From assembly GCF_039531105.1 (NCBI RefSeq), contig NZ_BAAAPK010000001.1:2418001-2482000 (forward strand): a stretch of DNA of 64,000 bases. Reading direction: 5' to 3'. Source of the DNA: Microbacterium lacus (GTDB lineage: Bacteria > Actinomycetota > Actinomycetes > Actinomycetales > Microbacteriaceae). Numbering within the stretch: position 1 is the stretch's first letter; every line of letters begins with the position of its first letter. The notes under the pieces were generated by a model. The model was given only the letters and a program-made list of their open reading frames with translations, searched no databases and had not been told where the DNA came from. Of the stretch, positions 53,759 through 61,906 are shown piece after piece. The translations under genes were made by a program, and so were the position numbers.

Positions 53759-56700
53759 CGCGCGCTCTCCCGGACCCACTCGCGAGCGGAGTCGAAATCC
53801 ACGCGCGCGCGATCGGTCGACGCCGCGACGCGTGCGGCGAGAGCATCGACGGCGGACGTCCGGTCGGTGGCGATCGCCGTGACCGATCGGACCACCTCAT
53901 CAGCGGTGAATCTGCGCGTCAGGTCGACGGCGAGTCCACCGAGGCCGAGCGAGCCGGCCAGTTCGCGCACCTTGACGTCGTAGACGAGGGGGACGACGGG
54001 GACGCCGAGCTTGGCCGCGGTGATGAGCGCATGCAGCCGCTCCGCGACCAGCACGTCGCACGAGTCGATGATGCGCGCGACGTCCTGATGCGTGGTGGGA
54101 AGATGCTCCACGAAGGGCAGTCCGGGATTCGCCTGCGCGAACTCACGGAGCACGGCGGCGTCGTGGTGCTCCTTGCCACGGGACTGCATCGGCAGTCCGT
54201 GGATCTCGATCGGCCGCTCCCGCGAGAGCCGGGTGAAGGCCGCCCCCAGTGCCTCGAGCACGTGGGGCCAGTTCTCCGGCACCTCGATGTCGTGATTGAG
54301 GCTGAGCGCGATGCGCAGCGGCGCGGCGCTGCCCGCATCCGCCTGGGCGGCGCGCGGTTTCTCCGTGCGCTCCCCTCGAAGCCACGACGGTGTCACGCTG
54401 AAGACCGCATCGGTGGACGCGATGACCGGCGTCGTCGTGCGGATCCTGGCGCACAGCTGTTGGGACGCCGCGTCGCGCACGGTGACGAAGTCGACGGCAT
54501 TCAGGATGCGGCGCGCGAGGAACCGACCGCGCCGCGTGCGGATGGGGCCGACCCCGATGTTGAGCATCGCGATCTTCGCGGACCCCCACCACCGCGCCGC
54601 CCAGGTGAGCGCGCAGATCATCGCCAGCGTGGCGTAGCGGTTGCGCCCGGTTGCGGCGGAGAGCTCCTTGAGGATGCTGCCGCCCGCGAAGACAAGGACA
54701 TCGGCGCTGCGTACGTGACGCAGCAGCGCGCGTCGATCACCCGCGGTGTCGATGAGCTCGTAGTCGTATCGTCCGCCCAGTCGCGCCATGGTGTCGCGCT
54801 TGTCGTACGTGTTGATCACATAGTGCGGACGGTCTCCGAGCTGGCTCAGGAACGTCTCGAGCAGCAGTTCGTCACCGATGTTGTGCTGTCCGTGGGTACC
54901 CAGCAGGAGGACTCGAGGACGGATGTCATTCATGGGTCTTCTCTCTTCGTTCGGGAGCTCTGCGGGATGATCGGCGATGCTGACCGGGTCGACGTCGTCC
55001 GGCCGAGGTCGAGTGCGGGACCGGACGGTCAGTACGGCGCCGAGGACCAGCACGGAGGCCAGCACCAGCACGAGCCAGTCGGCACCGAGGCCGCCGGAGT
55101 CGTCGGGCTCGAGCGAGGGCACTCCTGCCGCCGCGAGGTTGAGCAGCTCCTCCTCCGTCAGATCGCTGTGCGCGTCGTTCGCGGCCGCGTCGACGTAGCC
55201 CTCGCTGTCGGGGCCGAAGACGTCGTACGTCTGCGAGCAGTCCAGCTCGGCCGGCGAGGTCACCACGGACGCCGAGCGCGGGAGGACGAGCCTCTGGTAC
55301 GTGCTCTCGGGGATGAGCACCAGTCCCTCGACGAGCAGCGGGTTGCCGTCGAGTTTGTCGAAGCGCAGCGTGTGGGTCCCGGCCGTCATCTCGACGGTTC
55401 CCAGATCGCGGTACTCGTTGCGGGAGTTGACCGCGACCAGCCCGTCGTCGACGCGTGCCTCCAACTCGCCGACCGACAGCTCGCCGACCTCGACCGGCAC
55501 GCGGTCGCGTGAATAGACGGTGTCCTCGGTGTAGAAGTCGACGGCGCCCGGAGTGGGACGCAGCTCGAGAGCGCGGTGCACGTCGACGGAGGGTGAATCG
55601 ATCGTGAGCGCGTTGCCCCCTGCCGCGCCTCGCAGCAGAAGGCGGTAGCGGCCCGACGTCTCGGCCGTGACGCCGATCGTGAACTGGGTGGGGCGGGGTA
55701 CGGCGACGAAGGATCCCTTCAGCGTGCCGTAGACGCCGGGGGTGATCATGTCCGTGCGGTTCCACTTGGTGGTCGAGAACATCAGGAAGGCCCGGAACAT
55801 CGGCGAGAGGTAGTAGCTGGAGGCGACGATGTCGGAATTGAAGGGGAACATCTTCGGCGACGGCGCCGAGAACGCCGAGCGGTTCTGCATCGTCCACAGA
55901 TCCACCGCGACCGATTCGCTCGATGAGCCCGCGTAGACCCTCACGTCGGAGTCCTCTCCCAGCAGAGCGGAATCGACGTACGGCAGATACTCCAGGTCGT
56001 AGCAGCGCGTGAGGTCGAGTCGGTTCCACAGCAGACCGAGGTAGTCGCTCCAGCTCGAGTCGACGAGCAGGACCGGTCGATCGGCCTCCGGCGGATCGAC
56101 GAGCTCGTACAGGATGAAGCTGTCGTTCTCGAAACGGTTCTCGACGAAGCCCATCGCCTCTTGCCGCTGCATGGCCGGACCGATGTACTCCTCGACATCC
56201 GGCAGGTATTCGGCACCGACGCCGCGGTTGTCGCGCAGTTTCTTGTTGACGATCATGTAGCGCAGATCGATGTCGCGCGCGACGTTGATCCACCAGTCCT
56301 GCTGGTAGTACAAGCCCCGCAGCAGGAGGAAGAACTGGAACTTGTTGTAGCTGTCGCCGGTGAGGCCGTAGTAGTAGCTGGGCAGATCGAGGTAGTAGAT
56401 GAAGAACTTGTCGATGAACTTGTGATCGATGCCGTTCTCGTCGGTCACGAGCTTCGCCGTCTCGGTCGGCGGCAGCACCACGGTCTTGCCCTCATCCAGC
56501 GTGAGCAGCTTCTGCTTCAGCTCCTTGAGGTCATGGAGAGGATAGGGCGAGAGGAACGTCCCGAAGTTCCCCGATCCGAAGACGGTGCGATAGTTCGTGT
56601 TCGACAGGAGTGGGGCGAAGAAGACCGCTCCGATCGCCACGAGCGCGGCGCCCCGCAGCAGCGCGGCGTCCCGTCGGCGACCGGCGTCGTCGCGTCCGGC

Positions 56701-58143
56701 CGCGTCTCGACGACGCATCCACCGTCGGTACAGCGCGTCCACGCCCCACGCGAGGGCGAGCGACATGATCAGCGGGGCGATGACGAAGAGCAGAAGCTGG
56801 AAGCGGTGCGGAAAGCGCAGCACCTGCACGATCGTCGAAGAGATCATCAACCCGATCGAGCCGATGGGGCCGTCGTTCGAGGCGACCGTGCGGGTCACGG
56901 CCGCGAGCGTGCGGTGGAAGCTGGGGAACCACTGCGGCTCGGCGTAGCCGATGGTCGCCCAGAATGCGAACGCGGAGACGACGGCGAGGACGCCGAACAG
57001 CTGCCGGTGCGCCCGCGAGGTCAGAAGGGAACGCCGCACCTGCGGGACGACGAAGGGGACCAGGAAGACGACCGAGTAGACGAGGTTGCTGACCCGCGGG
57101 ATCTTGGCGAGGTAGTCGCCGTAGAGGATCTTGTCCATGATGCCCGCGAGATCCCAGCTCAGCACGTGGAGCCATGACACCGACGCGTCGCGGATGAAGT
57201 AGTAGTCCCCCGGCACGGTCTCCGAGAGGTTGGGCACTCCGCGCAGGGCGACAAACTTCACGAAGAGCATGTACGGGATCAGCGTGACCACGACGAAGAT
57301 GACCACGACCACGACCCCGCGACCGATGGTCGTGCCGCTCCAGCGGCGCAGGGCGCTCCCCAGAACGGGCATGAGCGGCCGCGATCGCAGCGCGGCGCGC
57401 ACCCGCCCGGGCAGGGTGCGCAGCCGACGGGGCCCTGCCGAGCGGATCCAGCGCGCGAGCTCGCCCAGGAGCAGAGTGACGCCGGCGATCGCCACGAACA
57501 CGACGAACAGCACGAGATAGTGCACCGCCGGGTTGAGCAGCACGACCGCGGAGGCGATCGTCGCACGCAGCACCCAGCGCCGCTGCGCGAAGAGCAGGGC
57601 GTGCAGCATCAGCAGGATCGAGACGGTGACCATCGCCAGCCCCAGCACCAGCGTGTAGAAGTGCGTCACTTTGGCGTAGATCATGATCGCGTAGATCAGT
57701 CCCACCGGCAGTGCGGTGGCCAGCGCCACGGTCACCGGCGAAAGCGTGCGGAAGACATCGGTGATGAACCAGACGAAGGCGCGGTAGGCGACGATCACGA
57801 TGCCGGGGATCACGAGCAGGATCGCGAAGGGCAGCACCGGGAAGTAGCGGACCCACGTGGTGAGGAAGGCGTAGCGCACGCGGAACTCGTAGCCGTTGGT
57901 CAGCTCGTTGAACTGACCCGCAGCCTGCTCGAGCAGCTGGCTGTCGACGTTGAAGAACGGGACGAGTTCGTCGCCGACGATGACGCTCTCGCCTCGCAGG
58001 ACCGCGGGGATGCCCAGCAGCACGTCACGGAAGATGACGAAGGCGACGACGACATAGACGATCGAGACGACGTGGACGATCCGGCGCGACGTGCGCAGCT
58101 CTGCCTCGCGCGCGGGATCGGGCGCGAGCGCTCGGGCGATCAC
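53755..58143 (-). CDS. Large membrane protein (GT-C-like) fused to polysaccharide pyruvyl transferase
   Basis: 1462 residues with no internal stop. Residues 20-525 contain about a dozen transmembrane segments; a first loop GDELVPFFNVDSQLLEQ is acidic as in GT-C glycosyltransferases. Residues about 525-1018 are a soluble, probably extracytoplasmic, beta-rich region. One helix (DWLVLVLASVLVLGAVLTV, about 1022-1040) returns to the cytoplasm. Residues 1071-1462 are a polysaccharide pyruvyl transferase (CsaB-like) domain: LLLGTHGQHNIGDELLLETF, GGSILKELS, and ERLHALITAAKLGVPVVPL. An internal ATG (54933) with weak GAAGAGAGAAG could also give the transferase alone. GTG 58143 overlaps the ATPase gene by 4 bp. 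Confidence 0.8.
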   Translation of the reverse strand: MIARALAPDPAREAELRTSRRIVHVVSIVYVVVAFVIFRDVLLGIPAVLRGESVIVGDELVPFFNVDSQLLEQAAGQFNELTNGYEFRVRYAFLTTWVRYFPVLPFAILLVIPGIVIVAYRAFVWFITDVFRTLSPVTVALATALPVGLIYAIMIYAKVTHFYTLVLGLAMVTVSILLMLHALLFAQRRWVLRATIASAVVLLNPAVHYLVLFVVFVAIAGVTLLLGELARWIRSAGPRRLRTLPGRVRAALRSRPLMPVLGSALRRWSGTTIGRGVVVVVIFVVVTLIPYMLFVKFVALRGVPNLSETVPGDYYFIRDASVSWLHVLSWDLAGIMDKILYGDYLAKIPRVSNLVYSVVFLVPFVVPQVRRSLLTSRAHRQLFGVLAVVSAFAFWATIGYAEPQWFPSFHRTLAAVTRTVASNDGPIGSIGLMISSTIVQVLRFPHRFQLLLFVIAPLIMSLALAWGVDALYRRWMRRRDAAGRDDAGRRRDAALLRGAALVAIGAVFFAPLLSNTNYRTVFGSGNFGTFLSPYPLHDLKELKQKLLTLDEGKTVVLPPTETAKLVTDENGIDHKFIDKFFIYYLDLPSYYYGLTGDSYNKFQFFLLLRGLYYQQDWWINVARDIDLRYMIVNKKLRDNRGVGAEYLPDVEEYIGPAMQRQEAMGFVENRFENDSFILYELVDPPEADRPVLLVDSSWSDYLGLLWNRLDLTRCYDLEYLPYVDSALLGEDSDVRVYAGSSSESVAVDLWTMQNRSAFSAPSPKMFPFNSDIVASSYYLSPMFRAFLMFSTTKWNRTDMITPGVYGTLKGSFVAVPRPTQFTIGVTAETSGRYRLLLRGAAGGNALTIDSPSVDVHRALELRPTPGAVDFYTEDTVYSRDRVPVEVGELSVGELEARVDDGLVAVNSRNEYRDLGTVEMTAGTHTLRFDKLDGNPLLVEGLVLIPESTYQRLVLPRSASVVTSPAELDCSQTYDVFGPDSEGYVDAAANDAHSDLTEEELLNLAAAGVPSLEPDDSGGLGADWLVLVLASVLVLGAVLTVRSRTRPRPDDVDPVSIADHPAELPNEERRPMNDIRPRVLLLGTHGQHNIGDELLLETFLSQLGDRPHYVINTYDKRDTMARLGGRYDYELIDTAGDRRALLRHVRSADVLVFAGGSILKELSAATGRNRYATLAMICALTWAARWWGSAKIAMLNIGVGPIRTRRGRFLARRILNAVDFVTVRDAASQQLCARIRTTTPVIASTDAVFSVTPSWLRGERTEKPRAAQADAGSAAPLRIALSLNHDIEVPENWPHVLEALGAAFTRLSRERPIEIHGLPMQSRGKEHHDAAVLREFAQANPGLPFVEHLPTTHQDVARIIDSCDVLVAERLHALITAAKLGVPVVPLVYDVKVRELAGSLGLGGLAVDLTRRFTADEVVRSVTAIATDRTSAVDALAARVAASTDRARVDFDSAREWVRESAR

Positions 58144-58553
58144 CGCCCAGTCACGTCTGCGGCATGCACGGACAGAACCCATTCGTTCCGTCCGCATGCA
58201 CGCCGGTATTCGACGTCGCTGAAGGCCTGGTCGATGATCCCCAGCCCGTAGCCGCCCCACTCCGACAGGCGCGGAGCGGGACGGTCGAGGTCGGCCGGGA
58301 GGGTGGCGCCCCAGTCCGTGACGAGGACGGTCAGTCCCGCCGACGAGGCGGTCATCGCCACGCTGATCGGCCCGTCCTCGCCCCGGTAGGCGTGCCGACG
58401 GATGTTCACCAGCAGCTCGTGGAGCCCGAGCCGGGCGCGATGTGCGTCATCGCCCGCAAGCCAGCCGGCCGATCGCGCGAGGAGGCCGATCATGCGGGCA
58501 TCCATGTGCGAGAAGTCCACGCCTCCGTCCACGAGGAAGTCATGCGTCCTCAT
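58140..58553 (-). CDS. RsbW-like serine kinase / anti-sigma-type ATPase
   Basis: 137 residues, one GHKL ATPase domain: RLGLHELLVNIRRHAYRG is the N-box, VTDWGATLP the G1-like motif, and GGYGLGIIDQAF the G2 motif. In partner switching such a kinase phosphorylates the STAS antagonist and binds a target protein. The target here is unknown because no sigma factor is nearby. ATG 58553 or GTG 58556; both overlap the phosphatase stop. Confidence 0.85.
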   Translation of the reverse strand: MRTHDFLVDGGVDFSHMDARMIGLLARSAGWLAGDDAHRARLGLHELLVNIRRHAYRGEDGPISVAMTASSAGLTVLVTDWGATLPADLDRPAPRLSEWGGYGLGIIDQAFSDVEYRRACGRNEWVLSVHAADVTGR

Positions 58554-59311
58554 CACACGCCCCCGGATCGGACGATGACGGCCGCGCGGTCATCGAAGAC
58601 CGGCGTGGAGCCGGCGTGGCGATCGACGGCATCCATCACTGCGGCGACGGCGGCGCGGGGGTCGAGGTGCGCTGTTGCCAGCGTGCGGTCGAGACCGTGC
58701 AGGCCGAACTCCGCTCCGTCGGCACCGGGCTGATCGGTGATGCCGTCACTGACCAACGCCAGCACCGTGCCGTGCGGGAACGCGAAAGCGTGCTCGGCGC
58801 CGCACGGGGGAACGGTCCCCAGCGGAGGGCACGTGGGCAGGACGGGAGCGCCGCCGCCGGCCGACCAGATCACCACGGGGTGGTGACCGACCGAGGCGAT
58901 GCGCAGCGTGGAGTCGGCGGGGTCGACGGCGGCCACGACGAGCGTCACGATCGTTCCGGTACGCTCCAGGACGCCCCGCATCGACGCTTCCACGGCGACC
59001 AGGAGCGCGCCGGGGCGGGGTCCGATCTGCGCAGCATGATGCTGCACGCTCGCGAGCAGCATGGCGGCCACCAGCGAGGCGGCGCTGCCCTTGCCGGACA
59101 CGTCGCCGAGCACCGCGAGCAGTTGTCCGTCGACCTCGAGCAGATCGACGATGTCCCCTCCGACACCCAGGGCTTCACGGACATCGCACGCGGCTCGCGT
59201 CGAGCCCACGGTCAGCTCGTGCGCGGTCGACAGCGCGCGCTGCACACGTTCGGCGTCGCTGTGCGAGCGGCGCGGGCTCGCGACCGACGGACGCTCAAGG
59301 AGGAGCGTCAT
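58553..59311 (-). CDS. SpoIIE-type PP2C phosphatase
   Basis: 252 residues. PPM/SpoIIE motifs: VGGDIVDLLEVDGQLLAVLGDVSGKGSAASLVAAML (GD at 52-53 and 69-70), IASVGHHPVVIW, and LALVSDGITDQ. There is no sensory domain, so input must come through a partner. It should dephosphorylate the STAS protein. ATG 59311 overlaps the STAS stop as ATGA. Confidence 0.88.
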   Translation of the reverse strand: MTLLLERPSVASPRRSHSDAERVQRALSTAHELTVGSTRAACDVREALGVGGDIVDLLEVDGQLLAVLGDVSGKGSAASLVAAMLLASVQHHAAQIGPRPGALLVAVEASMRGVLERTGTIVTLVVAAVDPADSTLRIASVGHHPVVIWSAGGGAPVLPTCPPLGTVPPCGAEHAFAFPHGTVLALVSDGITDQPGADGAEFGLHGLDRTLATAHLDPRAAVAAVMDAVDRHAGSTPVFDDRAAVIVRSGGV

Positions 59312-59655
59312 CGTCCGGCCGCCGTTGCCGTGCGGGCCTGCGGCCTGGCTGCGGCGTTCACGGCGAAGACGGCATCGAGCCGGGTCAGCTCGAGGATGAT
59401 GCGCACCGCGTCGGACACGCCGACGACCGTCATGGTACCCGAGCATGCGACGGTCGCCTTCAGCGTGCGCACCAGCGCCGCCAGCGCACTGGAGTCCATG
59501 AACTCCACGTCCGACAGGTCGACCGCGACGTGCGGATGCTGCCGGTCGATCTGATCGATGACCTCGCGGTCGTAGGCGTCGACGCCGTGCGCATCGAAGC
59601 GCCCGGAGACCGCGACGGTCGTGATGTCTGCCTCAGCGGTGATGGTCAAGTGCAC
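59308..59655 (-). CDS. STAS-domain anti-sigma factor antagonist
   Basis: 115 residues. The RsbV/SpoIIAA phosphorylation loop is VEFMDSSALAAL with D54-S55-S56. GRFDAHGVDAYDR precedes it. The C-terminal tail is Ala/Arg/Thr-rich. With the next two genes it forms a complete partner-switching set. GTG 59655 has GAGGAGTCACC upstream. It is the first gene of the nine-gene minus-strand operon. Confidence 0.87.
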   Translation of the reverse strand: MHLTITAEADITTVAVSGRFDAHGVDAYDREVIDQIDRQHPHVAVDLSDVEFMDSSALAALVRTLKATVACSGTMTVVGVSDAVRIILELTRLDAVFAVNAAARPQARTATAAGR

Positions 59656-59715
59656 GGTGACTCCTCGTGGTGATCGCGCTGTCGGGAACGCGAGGTCGGT
59701 GGCGACGGATCAAAC

Positions 59716-59743
59716 GTTATACGCCTTTATAAGGTTTTGTCAA
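59716..59743 (-). promoter_or_regulatory. Near-consensus promoter of the nine-gene operon
   Basis: On the minus strand, -35 TTGACA (59743-59738), 16-bp spacer, -10 TATAAC (59721-59716), in an A+T-rich patch. The spacer holds CCTT-ATA-AAGG, and TTATA/TATAA form a second partial dyad spanning into the -10. A repressor, perhaps the divergent IclR protein, could bind there. Confidence 0.7.
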
Positions 59744-59817
59744 GCGAGAACGAGGGTGGCCGTCCGGCCGTCGGTCGAACCGTGCGCAGTCCGATCGATC
59801 TGGCATGCTGGGGCGCC

Positions 59818-60594
59818 ATGGCCACCGCGCACGACGATTCCCGCCCGCAGGTGCCCGCTGCCGATCAAACGCTGCGGATGCTGTCGTTCCTCGCGCGCCA
59901 GCGCGGTCCCGTTGCCGCCCGCACGATCGCAACGCAGTTGGGCATCCCGCGCTCGAGCGTCTACCACCTCCTCGCCACGCTCGAGGAGCACGGGTTCGTG
60001 GTGCACCTGCCCGCTGAGCGCCGCTGGGGACTCGGCACCGCCGCATTCGAACTCGCCGGCGGCTTCGCCCGCCAGCAACCCCTCGCGCGACTCGGGCGGA
60101 GCCTTGTCGCGACGGTCGCCGACCGCACGGGCGAGAGCGCGCACCTCGCCGTCATGACCGGTCGCGATGTGCTCTACATCGTCGAGGAGCGCGCACCGCG
60201 ACGGCCCGCGCTCGTGAGCGATGTGGGTGTGCGACTGCCGGCTCACCTCACCGCCACCGGACGCGCGATGCTCGCCGCACTCCCTCGCGAGCAGGTGCGC
60301 GCGCTGTACCCGGATGCCGCGTCCTTCGCCGATCGCACCGGCCGCGGCCCGGCCCGACCGGGCGAGCTGCGCGATCTCCTGCGCCGCGTGCGCGCCGACG
60401 GCTACGCGACCGAGGACGGCGAGGTCACGCTCGGGCTGCGCTCAGTCGGCGTTGCGGTGTGTGATCACACCGGCTGGCCGATCGCCGCGATCGCCGTCAC
60501 CTATCCCGAGGAGTCGACGGTGGATGCCGCGACCGTCGCGGCCGCGATCACGCCGTCCGCCGCGGAGCTCGGCCGCCGCATCGGAGGCCGGTGA
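59818..60594 (+). CDS. IclR-family transcriptional regulator
   Basis: 258 residues. Winged HTH: ADQTLRMLSFLARQRGPVAA then TIATQLGIPRSSVYHLLATLEEHGFV. The effector domain has GESAHLAVMTGRDVLYIVEE and LPAHLTATGRAMLAALP. IclR proteins sense small organic acids or aromatics. Start ATG 59818, 8 nt after CATGCT (59804-59809). It is divergent from the nine-gene operon and might control it. Confidence 0.85.
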   Translation: MATAHDDSRPQVPAADQTLRMLSFLARQRGPVAARTIATQLGIPRSSVYHLLATLEEHGFVVHLPAERRWGLGTAAFELAGGFARQQPLARLGRSLVATVADRTGESAHLAVMTGRDVLYIVEERAPRRPALVSDVGVRLPAHLTATGRAMLAALPREQVRALYPDAASFADRTGRGPARPGELRDLLRRVRADGYATEDGEVTLGLRSVGVAVCDHTGWPIAAIAVTYPEESTVDAATVAAAITPSAAELGRRIGGR

Positions 60595-60685
60595 CGACGC
60601 CCTCCGACGCACGGCGAAACGGCCGCTCGTCTCACGGCGACGCGCGACACCATTCGTCGTCTGGAGGTCGGAGTCCGGGACGGCG

Positions 60686-61699
60686 TCAGCGCACGATCAG
60701 CCGCGGCTCGACGAGCACGTGCTCGGGAGCCGCCGCCGGCGCTGTCACCGAGTGCCCCGACGGTCCCATGAGCAGATCGAGCACGGCGGAGGCGACGAGT
60801 TCGGGCGACTGCTCGATGCTCGAGATGCCGAGCGCCTCCGCGACGGGGGTGTTGTCGAAGCCGATCACCGGCAGGTCGCGGCGGCCGGCGTCGGCGGCGG
60901 CGAGGTGGGCGCCCACGGCGTGCGCGTCGCTCACGCAGATCAGGGCGTCCAGACCCGGCAGCACCGAGGGATCCGCGAACGCCGCGGCCATGACTTCGCG
61001 CGCCGCCGCGAGGCCGTCGACCGATTCGAACCGGGGGCCGGCGGCCCCGGCATCCGTCATCGCCTCGCGCCACCCGCGTTCGCGGTCGTCGCCGGTTCCG
61101 CTGCCGTGCGGCCAGCCGAAGAAGCCGACGCGCGGACCGTTCGTGGACAGGGCGTACCGCGTCGCCGCCCGCGTCCCTGCCGCACCGTCGACGTCCACCC
61201 AGGTGTGCGCCGAATCGAAGACGTCCTCCCCACCCCACGGGCGTCCGAACGAGACGAACGGCACGTTGCGCTCGAGGAGCCAGCCGGTGCGCGGATCGCC
61301 GAAGAACGTGCCGGTGACGACGACCGCGTCGATCTCGGCGCCGTCGATCAGGTCGGCGAGGCGCTCGATCTCCTCCTCGGCCGTGCGTGCGCTGTAGATG
61401 AGCACCCGCATGCCGCGTTCGCTCGCGCGCTCGGTGAGGGCGTGCACGAAACGGTCGAGGATCACCCCGGAGATGCCGCCGAGGTAGGGGTCGAGATGGA
61501 TGCCGATCGTCGAGCTGCGCCGGGTGCGCAGACGCCGCGCCGCCGCGTGCGGGCGGTAGGCCAGTTCGGAGATCGCGCGCTGCACGCGCTCCCGGGTCTC
61601 TTCGCGCACGATGTCCGGAGCGTTCAGGACGTTCGAGACCGTCTGTCGAGAGACGCCGGCGACACGTGCGACGTCTTCGACCGTCGCGGGCTTGGCCAT
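60686..61699 (-). CDS. LacI-family transcriptional regulator
   Basis: 337 residues. N-terminal HTH ATVEDVARVAGVSRQTVSNVLN and hinge helix PHAAARRLRTRRS; a sugar-binding core domain follows, with DLPVIGFDN before the final part. It likely senses a sugar imported by the adjacent ABC transporter and binds the palindromes between them. ATG 61699 is preferred (GGAGAGG about 8 nt upstream); ATG 61705 is possible. Confidence 0.88.
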   Translation of the reverse strand: MAKPATVEDVARVAGVSRQTVSNVLNAPDIVREETRERVQRAISELAYRPHAAARRLRTRRSSTIGIHLDPYLGGISGVILDRFVHALTERASERGMRVLIYSARTAEEEIERLADLIDGAEIDAVVVTGTFFGDPRTGWLLERNVPFVSFGRPWGGEDVFDSAHTWVDVDGAAGTRAATRYALSTNGPRVGFFGWPHGSGTGDDRERGWREAMTDAGAAGPRFESVDGLAAAREVMAAAFADPSVLPGLDALICVSDAHAVGAHLAAADAGRRDLPVIGFDNTPVAEALGISSIEQSPELVASAVLDLLMGPSGHSVTAPAAAPEHVLVEPRLIVR

Positions 61700-61722
61700 C
61701 CGCATCCCCTCTCCGTTTCGGA

Positions 61723-61733
61723 TTGAACGTTCA
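61723..61733. promoter_or_regulatory. LacI-type operator near the lacI-like start
   Basis: TTGAACGTTCA lies 24 bp upstream of the regulator start and matches half of the larger operator at 61811, suggesting autoregulation. Confidence 0.6.
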
Positions 61734-61764
61734 CATCATCATGGTCACAGTAGCGGCCGAAGGG

Positions 61765-61794
61765 TTGACAGTAACGGTTCCCGGCTCGTAACTT
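61765..61794 (+). promoter_or_regulatory. Promoter of the CUT1 sugar ABC operon
   Basis: -35 TTGACA (61765-61770), 18-bp spacer, -10 TAACTT (61789-61794). The start site would be just upstream of the 61811 operator, so a bound repressor would block elongation. Confidence 0.6.
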
Positions 61795-61810
61795 TCTCGT
61801 AGCGGCGGAA

Positions 61811-61839
61811 TTTGATCGTTCAAAGTTTGAACGATCAAA
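61811..61839. promoter_or_regulatory. Perfect 29-bp LacI-type operator
   Basis: TTTGATCGTTCAAA (61811-61824), a central G, and its exact complement TTTGAACGATCAAA (61826-61839). Each half is itself a near-palindromic LacI site, so two dimers could bind side by side. Confidence 0.8.
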
Positions 61840-61906
61840 CCCTGCGCGGCGGCCGCGTCACCCCCCGCGGCGCTTCACACAGCGGTGTTTATCGAAGGAG
61901 ACAGAC

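Noticed and set aside
47793..59655. Defence or secondary-metabolite island
   Set aside because: No nuclease, helicase, NRPS/PKS or toxin gene is present; every gene fits glycan assembly or signalling.
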